DNA of 64,000 nucleotides from Hellea sp. (GTDB taxonomy: Bacteria; Pseudomonadota; Alphaproteobacteria; Caulobacterales; Maricaulaceae), in NCBI GenBank assembly GCA_013002305.1, contig JABDKG010000053.1, positions 1 through 64,000 of the forward strand, written 5' to 3'. Below, one piece after another: positions 41,267-49,222 of the stretch. The translations under genes and the position numbers were made by a program. Each line of letters starts with the position of its first letter. The first letter of the stretch is position 1. A model generated the notes under the pieces. The model was not told where the DNA came from. It saw only the letters and a program-made list of their open reading frames with translations, and searched no databases.

Positions 41267-42097
41267 TTAACTGGAAAACAATACAGGGCACGGCAATTTA
41301 GAAAGGATAGATTGAGTCACACCCCCCCAAAGGCTTTCTCGCAATCGACTATGACCATAGGCCCCGATAACGAGCATATCCGCGTGTTTAGCGCGCTCAA
41401 TAAGGGCCTTACCTGGCGATTTTCGAGTTTTTTCAGAAACAGCCTGACTTTTCACACCATAACGGGCCAATGAAACGGCCAACTCGGCACCGGGCAAATC
41501 TCCGGAAATTTCACGCTCCTTCTTGGCATTAAAACAAGTAATTTCAACGTTATCAGCAAGTCTTAGAATCGGAATTGCATCAAATGCAGCTCGAGCCGAT
41601 TCACGTGAACCATCCCAGCCAACAATAGCTGAATGAAGGGGCACATCTTTGGGGGTCGTGTTTGGAACGACTAGCACAGGGCGGCCGCAGGCCTCAATTA
41701 ACCGAGCCTGAAATTCGCGATCCGTACCGCTGCTTTTGTCTTCACCTAAAATTATCAAGTCGGCCTGCCGGCCATGTTCAATTGTTTGATCACTTACAAA
41801 CTGGCTAACCGAATTTACCTTCCTAAACTCGCCACTGAGCGAATTTTTTTGCAGAAACTCATTAAACTGCTGTTCAACTTCAATCGACTTAGAAAGATAC
41901 ATGCGATGCAACATCGTATAGGCTGCATTTGCACCAAAACTATAAGGGGCTTCATATAAGATAATAGCCGGGATCACATAAAGCCCGATTATATGACTGT
42001 CATATTTCTCCGATATTGCGCGGGCGGCGTTGAGAGCTCCGTCTTTGGCTTTTAAGTTATTTAATGAAACTAAAATCGTTTTTATATCGCTTAACAT
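41267..42097 (-). CDS. Universal stress protein (tandem USP domains)
   Basis: ILVSLNNLKAKDGALNAARAISEKYDSHIIGLYVIP; C-terminal GAYGHSRLRESLWGGVTQSILSKLPCPVL. Confidence 0.92.
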   Translation of the reverse strand: MLSDIKTILVSLNNLKAKDGALNAARAISEKYDSHIIGLYVIPAIILYEAPYSFGANAAYTMLHRMYLSKSIEVEQQFNEFLQKNSLSGEFRKVNSVSQFVSDQTIEHGRQADLIILGEDKSSGTDREFQARLIEACGRPVLVVPNTTPKDVPLHSAIVGWDGSRESARAAFDAIPILRLADNVEITCFNAKKEREISGDLPGAELAVSLARYGVKSQAVSEKTRKSPGKALIERAKHADMLVIGAYGHSRLRESLWGGVTQSILSKLPCPVLFSS

Positions 42098-42105
42098 TCG
42101 ATCCC

Positions 42106-42942
42106 CTATCTAGAAAACAAAGTTGGACAATTGAGATTTTGCAATGAGTGTTCTGTAACCCCCCCTAAGATTTGCTCTCTTAAACGCATATGGCCGTAAG
42201 CCCCTAGTACGAGTAAATCGATGCCTTTCTCATTGACGAAATTTTGAATAATTTTGTGATTTGACAATCTTTGATTTGTACCTGTCGCCGTCGCTTTAAC
42301 GTCATGCCGAGCCAAAGCCGCCGCTAGCTCGCTGCCAGGAAGCATACCTGATTTATTTGGTTTTTTGTCCGGGTTGGCCCACAATAAATAAACCTCATCA
42401 GCTTTTTGCAATATTGACATGCTATCGAATACAGCTCGAGATGCTTCTTTAGATGCGTTCCAGCCTATAGCAACTTTAGAAAAATGGCGTCTGTTCTTAA
42501 CGCCCGGCGGTATAACTAGTACAGGACGCCCGGCACCCATGATAACGTCTGCCATTTTGGGAACATTTGCAGCAGCGGCCTTCGAACCTTGAGTCTCTTG
42601 GCCCATGATAATCAGATCACATTGTCGCCCATGATGTAAAACTGCGCGCGTAAGGTTGGTTTCAATTCGTTGTTCGTCGCGCCATTCAAAGCTAATTCCC
42701 GAACGGCCCATTATGTCCTCAAAGGCTTTTTTTGCAGCCGGTAATTGACGTTGAAACTGTCTTTGCAGCTTATCATCAAAAGGAATTGTTCCTGCCGGGT
42801 CTGAAATTGTCAGGATGAATGCCGCCGGGATTGGATAATATCCGATCACATGCCCATCAAACATCGCAGCTATATCTCTGGCAGTTGTCGTGATTTCTTC
42901 AATACGGTCCAGATTTGTAAAAGCGGCTAGAACAGTTTTCAT
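42106..42942 (-). CDS. Universal stress protein (tandem USP domains)
   Basis: MKTVLAAFTNLDRIEEITTTARDIAAMFDGHVIGYYPIP; GAYGHMRLREQILGGVTEHSLQNLNCPTLFS. Start set at 42942, preceded by AAGGAGAG. Confidence 0.92.
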   Translation of the reverse strand: MKTVLAAFTNLDRIEEITTTARDIAAMFDGHVIGYYPIPAAFILTISDPAGTIPFDDKLQRQFQRQLPAAKKAFEDIMGRSGISFEWRDEQRIETNLTRAVLHHGRQCDLIIMGQETQGSKAAAANVPKMADVIMGAGRPVLVIPPGVKNRRHFSKVAIGWNASKEASRAVFDSMSILQKADEVYLLWANPDKKPNKSGMLPGSELAAALARHDVKATATGTNQRLSNHKIIQNFVNEKGIDLLVLGAYGHMRLREQILGGVTEHSLQNLNCPTLFSR

Positions 42943-42994
42943 AAAGACTCTCCTTGATTGGAGGTTATCATTATCAGTCCCAACCCATCCAATT

Positions 42995-43008
42995 TTGACT
43001 ACTGTCAA
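42995..43008. promoter_or_regulatory. Putative FixK/FNR-type box TTGAC-TACT-GTCAA
   Basis: Perfect palindrome fitting TTGA-N6-TCAA, in the divergent region between the USP gene (ATG 42942) and the receiver-like gene (ATG 43057). Confidence 0.72.
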
Positions 43009-43056
43009 TTTAGCAAGATGAAATTCGGTTAAATTCCCTCACATGAGAGATGCGCT

Positions 43057-43431
43057 ATGACAGAGTTGGAGAAAACGAGGATGATCCATCTACTGAGTTC
43101 TGATTTGTCGCATCTGGAATCGCATGAAACGTTACTTGGTCAACAGGAACTGCCTGTGAATATTTTAGATATTGAAAATCAGCATGTTGGCAATTCGTTG
43201 GCTGTCGAAGACCTCTTGATCATAGATATGGATTCCTCACATCCTGCGATTTATGAAATAGCAGACCGCTTTATAAGAACGGCGAAAGGACCGAAAGTGT
43301 TATTGACTAGTCAGAGTGGATCCCAATTTAAGCCCGATGATACTTTTGAAAGAGACGGCGTGTTCCTATTATTCAAGCCATATCAACCTCAAGAACTTCT
43401 AAATAAGATATCGATAATCCGGAGTTCATGA
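43057..43431 (+). CDS. Orphan receiver-like (CheY-fold) protein, degenerate
   Basis: VEDLLIIDMDSSHPAIYEIADRF (candidate phospho-Asp strand), PKVLLTSQ, FLLFKPYQPQELLNKI (Lys strand); N-terminal acidic pair not evident. Confidence 0.6.
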   Translation: MTELEKTRMIHLLSSDLSHLESHETLLGQQELPVNILDIENQHVGNSLAVEDLLIIDMDSSHPAIYEIADRFIRTAKGPKVLLTSQSGSQFKPDDTFERDGVFLLFKPYQPQELLNKISIIRSS

Positions 43432-43470
43432 GACAGTCCCTCACTCCATATCGTTAGAGCAATTACGGAA

Positions 43471-44856
43471 ATGACTTGGTTCGAAAATTGGCAAAATTAT
43501 ATTTGGGTCAGTAAATATCTTATATCGATATTTTTAACTGTTCATATATTACTCAAAAAAAGCGACCACAGATCATCTTTGCTGTGGATGGCCCTTGTTT
43601 GGGCAATGCCAATCTTTGGTGGACTTTTCTATATTTTATTTGGCGTAAACCGTATCTCTACTCGAGCGGCGAAATTAAATTACCAATCAAGCAAAACCAT
43701 ACCAAAGCTTGAAGCTGGCGAAAACTCATCCGACCATTGGCAATCCTTCAACCGCCTTGGTAAAGCAGTGAGCGGATCCCCTCTTCTATTCGGCCACGTC
43801 GAAGAAATTATATCAGGCAATGAAATTATTCATGAAAGATTGCTGGAATCCATTTCACAAGCTCACGATTCGATTTTCCTCAGTACATATATCTTTCGAA
43901 AAGATAAGTTGGGATTGGAGCTAGCCGATCAACTTATCGCAGCACGCAAACGGGGCGTTGAAGTCAAAATCCTGTTGGATGGATTTGGAAATTTTTTCTA
44001 TCGAAGTGGAATCTACAAGTATCTAAAAAAAGGCGGGATTAACACGAAACGGTTCCTCCACAGCATTTGGCCCTGGGGTATGCCCTATCTAAACCTTCGC
44101 AATCATCGTAAAATATTACTGATTGACGGAAAAATAGGTTTTACCGGCAGCTGCAATATTGGCGAAGTCAGCAACATCGAAACCCAATTCAAACTTTCAG
44201 GCGAAATAGTTGAGGCGCTTGCAGAAATATTTGCAAATGACTGGAATATGATAACCCGCGAAAACATACCGCGAATGCAAACCAAACATATTCAGGCCAT
44301 GGATAAGGCTCCCAATATGAGGTTAATCTCGAGCGGTCCTAACCAAAAGCAGGAAAAAATCCGCTGGACAATCTTAGGCGCAATGGGCGCTGCACAATCT
44401 CATATTCGAATCGTAACGCCTTATTTTGCACCTGATCGAGGACTAATTTCGGGTTTGATTCTTGCCGCACTACGCGGCATTAATATTGAAATTATTTTAC
44501 CTTCAAGGTCAAATTATCCTTTTATTGACTGGGCTTCATCAAGACAATTTAAGCCTTTACTAGCTGTTGGCGTTAAAATTTTCCGTCGAGACGGAGTTTT
44601 TGACCATTCAAAAATGATGACCGTAGATAAGAAATGGGCTTTGATAGGGAGTTCGAATTGGGATGCCCATTCTATACGATTAAATTTTGAACTTGATATT
44701 GAATGTCACGATCCAAATTTTACGCACCAAATTGACCAATTAATCGACATGAGACGAAATAGTTCGCAACTAGTGATCAAAGACGATTATGATGACAGGA
44801 ACGTTTTCTATAAAATTCGCGACTCATTCGCGAGGCTATTTTTACCCTATCTCTGA
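43471..44856 (+). CDS. cls: Cardiolipin synthase / phospholipase D family protein
   Basis: Two N-terminal TM segments; HKD-type motifs NHRKILLIDGKIGFTGSCNIGE and DHSKMMTVDKKWALIGSSNWD. Confidence 0.9.
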   Translation: MTWFENWQNYIWVSKYLISIFLTVHILLKKSDHRSSLLWMALVWAMPIFGGLFYILFGVNRISTRAAKLNYQSSKTIPKLEAGENSSDHWQSFNRLGKAVSGSPLLFGHVEEIISGNEIIHERLLESISQAHDSIFLSTYIFRKDKLGLELADQLIAARKRGVEVKILLDGFGNFFYRSGIYKYLKKGGINTKRFLHSIWPWGMPYLNLRNHRKILLIDGKIGFTGSCNIGEVSNIETQFKLSGEIVEALAEIFANDWNMITRENIPRMQTKHIQAMDKAPNMRLISSGPNQKQEKIRWTILGAMGAAQSHIRIVTPYFAPDRGLISGLILAALRGINIEIILPSRSNYPFIDWASSRQFKPLLAVGVKIFRRDGVFDHSKMMTVDKKWALIGSSNWDAHSIRLNFELDIECHDPNFTHQIDQLIDMRRNSSQLVIKDDYDDRNVFYKIRDSFARLFLPYL

Positions 44857-44863
44857 TTTAGAT

Positions 44864-45595
44864 TTAATCAGCTAATATTTTGAGCCGTAGTGGACGGTGG
44901 TCTGAATACAAAACATTTCCAACTTCGCAAGTTTGCGGACCGAGCGATTTTGACACAAATATATGATCGATCGCGCGCTCGGGTTTCCAGGATGGAAATG
45001 CATGATGATGGTCCTCTGTTACCATATCTAATTCGCTATAATCATCAAATTCTCGTAGTGTCTCACTCGTTGGCGTACAATTGAAATCACCGGCCAAAAT
45101 CACGCGAGAATTTTCACTCAAGACATTATCTATGAATTGGAACTGTTTTTTTTGATCATTTGCCCCCAAACTTAAATGGGTATTGGCAATGGTTATTTGG
45201 GATCGATGTCCGATCAACGCTGTAAGCAACCCCCGTCCTTTGACTGTGCCCGGCAGGACGTAGCTATTTTGATGAACGATTATCTGACGGGACAAAATTA
45301 CGTTGCCGTGAATTGAAAGCCCCCCTACACGGCGGGTTCTTTGAACAGCCATAAACGGAAAATCAGCTTTCTCTTTTAAAAAGTCTGCTTGGTTTTTGAA
45401 ACCGCTCCTTGCTCCCCCCAAATCCACTTCTTGCAAGCAAACAATATCAAATGGACGAATATAGCGAGCAATTTTCTCTAAGATTTCGGTCTTCGGTTTA
45501 ACGTGCATAAATTGCCGGTGAACTCTCAAAAGATAGTCTCTGGCGCGGGCCGTTCCAATTCCAGCCTGAATATTGTAACTTAAGAAATCAATCAT
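44864..45595 (-). CDS. Endonuclease/exonuclease/phosphatase family protein (YbhP-like)
   Basis: LSYNIQAGIG, DIVCLQEVDLG, LAGDFNCTPTSE, AIDHIFVS, SDHRPL. Confidence 0.88.
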   Translation of the reverse strand: MIDFLSYNIQAGIGTARARDYLLRVHRQFMHVKPKTEILEKIARYIRPFDIVCLQEVDLGGARSGFKNQADFLKEKADFPFMAVQRTRRVGGLSIHGNVILSRQIIVHQNSYVLPGTVKGRGLLTALIGHRSQITIANTHLSLGANDQKKQFQFIDNVLSENSRVILAGDFNCTPTSETLREFDDYSELDMVTEDHHHAFPSWKPERAIDHIFVSKSLGPQTCEVGNVLYSDHRPLRLKILAD

Positions 45596-45628
45596 TTTGA
45601 ATAACTTAACATACTATTTGCCGCGGAT

Positions 45629-45642
45629 TTGATCACTATCAA
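45629..45642. promoter_or_regulatory. Putative FixK/FNR-type box TTGAT-CACT-ATCAA
   Basis: Exact match to TTGAT-N4-ATCAA, centred between the divergent start codons at 45595 (-) and 45675 (+). Confidence 0.78.
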
Positions 45643-45674
45643 CTTTTGACTTTCATTTTCTCTACAATTTACTG

Positions 45675-46313
45675 ATGGTGAAAAATTTACAATCACTCAA
45701 ACAACAAGAAATTCCAGTATTTTCTTTGTTACGTGAAGCCGTAAAGAAAAATCCAAACGATTCAATCCGGATTGAAGAACTTGTTTCCGGTTTAGGGCGC
45801 TCCTCATTCGATTTGGCTATAATTGCTATTTCAGTTCCCATGATAATCCCAATGCCACCTGGAATTCCGGCAATTGCGGGTTTTCTGATCGCATTATTTT
45901 CATTCCAAAGCCTTCGAAATCGCAAACATATTTGGATTCCTCAATCACTTAAGGAAAAGACAATTGGGAAGGAAACGCTGTTAAAATCTTATGATAAAGC
46001 GGAAAAATATCTGGGCTGGATAGCCCGCTACACACGCCCGAGAATGGACTTGTTTTTATCTCAAGGCTTTATCCGCCTTTATCTGATCATTATATTACTA
46101 CTCGGGTTTATAATGACACTTCCTATCCCAATAGTCGGGAATACTTTGCCGGCCGCAGTTTGCGTTATCATGCTCATCGCTAAATTGCGGAGCGATGGCC
46201 TAATATCCTTGCTAAGTCTATTTGCGGCAATACTAGTTGTAGCTATCAATAGTTTTGTGGCATTCCAGACTTGGAATTTACTCAAATTTGCCGTCCTGAA
46301 CGGTTCACATTGA
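45675..46313 (+). CDS. Exopolysaccharide synthesis protein ExoD family
   Basis: IRIEELVSGLGRSSFDLAIIAISVPMIIPMPPGIPAIAGFLIALFSFQ. Confidence 0.88.
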   Translation: MVKNLQSLKQQEIPVFSLLREAVKKNPNDSIRIEELVSGLGRSSFDLAIIAISVPMIIPMPPGIPAIAGFLIALFSFQSLRNRKHIWIPQSLKEKTIGKETLLKSYDKAEKYLGWIARYTRPRMDLFLSQGFIRLYLIIILLLGFIMTLPIPIVGNTLPAAVCVIMLIAKLRSDGLISLLSLFAAILVVAINSFVAFQTWNLLKFAVLNGSH

Positions 46314-46372
46314 ATATAAAAGAGATTAAATTATGCACTTATATTGGTTTCGCAGCTAAACAATGAGCGACT

Positions 46373-47482
46373 ATGGCTGAAAACATTTTCGACATTGAGT
46401 TTAGCGATGTACTTAATACGTTGGTGGACGGTGCAATAATCATTGATGCCAAAGCCAATGTGGCATTTTTTAACAACGCAAGTTCTACAATTTTTGGCTA
46501 CCTGCCAGAAGAAATATTAGGCCAAAACGTTAAAATGCTCATGCCGGAGCCGTTCCACAGCAAACATGACAGTTACATACAGAATTATCAAAATACCGAA
46601 GTCCGAAAAATTATCGGAATTGGCCGTGAGGTTGCTGGACTTAGAAAAGATGGTTCAACCTTTCCAATGGATTTAGCGATAAGTGAAACCCATGTGAACG
46701 AAAAACTATTTTACATCGGGATTATTAGGGATTTGACGGATCGTAATGCACAGAAACGGAAATTTGATCAGCTACAAGAGCAGCATTTTCATCTATCCCG
46801 CGTAGCCGCCATGAATGAAATGGGTACTGCAATAGCTCACGAGCTTAACCAACCGCTGGCCGCTTCCGTCAACTATATTGAAACGACTCGGGCACTCTTA
46901 TCGCACGAAATTAATTCAACAGAAAATCTCGATGAAATTTTAATAAAAGCGACAGACCAAATTAAACGGGCGTCAGAAATTATTGCGCGGATGAGAAACT
47001 TTATTGAACGCGGCGAAATTGAGAAAACACCCATTAAACTATATGATATTTTAGACAGTTCGTTGCGACTCGCCTCTCCCGCATTTAAACATTTGAATGT
47101 TGAAATTTTCATTGATATTCCGAAGCGACCGCTCCTCGCCCTAGGAAATGATATTCAGATTCAACAAGTTCTGGTTAATCTTATTCGCAATGCTTTTGAA
47201 GCTATGGAGGACTCAGAATACCGCAACCTAGAAATCGTGATCGAACCTGTAAAACAGAAAATGATTCAGATTCTCATCAAGGATTCAGGAAAAGGATTAA
47301 CCAGTCGCGAGATGGATAATTTATTCACTCCTTTTTCGTCGTCAAAATCTGGGGGTTTAGGAGTCGGACTTTCCATAAGTCGGTCAATAATTTCTAATCA
47401 TGGCGGTCAAATGTGGGCAGAACCGAATAAGAACACTGGCAGCATATTTGGTTTCACCCTTCCTTTAGCAGATGAAAAATAA
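46373..47482 (+). CDS. fixL: FixL-type PAS sensor histidine kinase (predicted heme-PAS oxygen sensor)
   Basis: PAS: EEILGQNVKMLMPEPFHSKHDSYIQNYQNTEVRKIIGIGREVAGLRKDGSTFP; kinase: AIAHELNQPLAAS, GLGVGLSISRSI. Confidence 0.9.
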   Translation: MAENIFDIEFSDVLNTLVDGAIIIDAKANVAFFNNASSTIFGYLPEEILGQNVKMLMPEPFHSKHDSYIQNYQNTEVRKIIGIGREVAGLRKDGSTFPMDLAISETHVNEKLFYIGIIRDLTDRNAQKRKFDQLQEQHFHLSRVAAMNEMGTAIAHELNQPLAASVNYIETTRALLSHEINSTENLDEILIKATDQIKRASEIIARMRNFIERGEIEKTPIKLYDILDSSLRLASPAFKHLNVEIFIDIPKRPLLALGNDIQIQQVLVNLIRNAFEAMEDSEYRNLEIVIEPVKQKMIQILIKDSGKGLTSREMDNLFTPFSSSKSGGLGVGLSISRSIISNHGGQMWAEPNKNTGSIFGFTLPLADEK

Positions 47483-48114
47483 TGCAAAACAATGAAATAT
47501 ACATCGTTGATGACGACCCTGCCATTATAGACTCATTATCTCTTTTACTTGAGGCTCTGGACTTTCAAATTACCAGCTTTAAAAATGGACAAGAATTTCT
47601 TGAGTTTGATCTAAGAGATTTTCAAGGCTGCGTTTTGCTTGATGTCCGCATGCCGGGCAAAGACGGAATGACGGTCCTACAAGAAACTTTAACCAAGTAT
47701 CCGAACACAGCGATCATTATGATCAGTGGTCATGGTGACATACCGATGGCAATAAAAGCGATGGAATTGGGCGCCGTAGATTTCATTGAGAAACCGTTTC
47801 GATCTAGCAAGCTTCGGCAAGCAATAAAAAAAGCAGATAGCTTAGTACAAGCGGAGAAAAGACGGGATGTTTTCAGTAAAGAAGCTCAACAAAAGATAGC
47901 CTTACTAACACCCCGTGAATTAGAGGTTGGCGAAAAACTTGCGGACGGAAAGCCAAATAAAATTGTAGCATTTGAATTAGGGATTTCCATTAGAACGATT
48001 GAAGCTCATCGGGCAAAAATTCTATCAAAGCTGCAAGTTCGCTCACTGGCGGATCTTGTAAAACTATTTCTAGCGAACAGTAATCTTGAAAATGTGGTAG
48101 AAAGAGATCAATGA
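47482..48114 (+). CDS. fixJ: FixJ-type response regulator (receiver + LuxR HTH)
   Basis: IYIVDDDPAIIDSL, VLLDVRMPGKDGM, MISGHGDIPMAIKAMELGAVDFIEKPF; LTPRELEVGEKLADGKPNKIVAFELGISIRTIEAHRAKILSKL. Confidence 0.94.
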   Translation: MQNNEIYIVDDDPAIIDSLSLLLEALDFQITSFKNGQEFLEFDLRDFQGCVLLDVRMPGKDGMTVLQETLTKYPNTAIIMISGHGDIPMAIKAMELGAVDFIEKPFRSSKLRQAIKKADSLVQAEKRRDVFSKEAQQKIALLTPRELEVGEKLADGKPNKIVAFELGISIRTIEAHRAKILSKLQVRSLADLVKLFLANSNLENVVERDQ

Positions 48115-48479
48115 GTCGTCATATCCAAAATATTTCCCCAAAATTCTTTATAGCATTTCTGGCAATTTTGACTCTTGCGGCATGTTCGCAAACGACTTCG
48201 AAAGATAAGGGCTATAAAACTCCGCTAGAAAAATATGGACAGGAGATAGTCGCACAAAATTGCTTATCTTGTCATGTCGCTTTGAAATCAGACAGACGGA
48301 GCCCTCACCCTGAAGCCCCGCCTCTTTCTGAGTTAAAAGATCGTTATAATTTTGAGTCGCTTACGGATGATTTCAGAGAACACATTCATGTCGGTAATGC
48401 TAATATGCCGGATTTTAACTTTAATGTTAAGGAATCCGATGCGCTGGTTGCCTATTTGAAGAGCATTCAAATCCACTGA
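48111..48479 (+). CDS. c-type cytochrome lipoprotein
   Basis: Lipobox TLAACSQ; heme motif CLSCH; NANMPDFN candidate axial Met; C-terminal DALVAYLKSI. 4-nt overlap with fixJ. Confidence 0.87.
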   Translation: MSRHIQNISPKFFIAFLAILTLAACSQTTSKDKGYKTPLEKYGQEIVAQNCLSCHVALKSDRRSPHPEAPPLSELKDRYNFESLTDDFREHIHVGNANMPDFNFNVKESDALVAYLKSIQIH

Positions 48480-48486
48480 GAAACAC

Positions 48487-48513
48487 TACGTAATAATACG
48501 TACGTATAATTCC
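48487..48513. promoter_or_regulatory. Possible FixJ-binding region upstream of the fixK-like gene
   Basis: Reiterated TACGTA: TACGTA-ATAA-TACGTACGTA-TAATTCC, about 50-77 bp upstream of ATG 48564. Assignment to FixJ is inference. Confidence 0.3.
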
Positions 48514-48563
48514 CAACTTTTGTAATTTCAAAAACTTCCTTAATTCATGGTGAGGAGATCATC

Positions 48564-49211
48564 ATGTTAAAATCCAACCATTCTGATTCAACGTCAAATT
48601 GGGAATTTCAAAAGGTTGGACGGATATTGCCGACGAAAACGCCGCTCTATCATCAAGGCGATGAGTATGACCTTATATACAGGGTTAATAGCGGGACAGT
48701 TATGATTTTTAGACTGCTCGAAGATAGTAGTCGGCAAATCACCGGGTTTTGCTCCGCAGGCGAATTCTTCGGACTTTCTCCTGACCAAACGTATCACGAA
48801 ACTGCGATTACGGTTGGCACATCAAGTATTAGCGCCTTCTCGATGGCTGATATAAGTGCATGTGCGGACCTCCAAGCTGAACTGCTCAGTCAAGCTTGCT
48901 CACGTTTGGAGGATGCCCAAAACATGATGATGACATTGACTAAAAAATCCGCCGCCGAAAAGATTGCCATGTTTTTACTGACGCTGGCGAAACGGCAAAG
49001 TAGATTATCGGATGCGGAGCAGACACCAATTCAGATAAATCTACCAATGTCACGGCTCGACATAGCTGACTATCTAGGATTAACGATAGAAACTGTCAGC
49101 AGACGCCTATCCGACTTGAAGTCAAAAGGAATAATCGAGTTGCCCAGCCGAACGACCGCTCGCATATGCCAAGTAGGCAAAATTGAACAATTGGCTGGAG
49201 CGCTACACTAA
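48564..49211 (+). CDS. fixK: Crp/Fnr family regulator, FixK-type (no N-terminal Fe-S cysteine cluster)
   Basis: cNMP-binding fold plus LPMSRLDIADYLGLTIETVSRRLSDLKSKGII (E-x-x-S-R recognition helix as in FNR/FixK). Confidence 0.88.
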   Translation: MLKSNHSDSTSNWEFQKVGRILPTKTPLYHQGDEYDLIYRVNSGTVMIFRLLEDSSRQITGFCSAGEFFGLSPDQTYHETAITVGTSSISAFSMADISACADLQAELLSQACSRLEDAQNMMMTLTKKSAAEKIAMFLLTLAKRQSRLSDAEQTPIQINLPMSRLDIADYLGLTIETVSRRLSDLKSKGIIELPSRTTARICQVGKIEQLAGALH

Positions 49212-49222
49212 ACTTGTGACAA

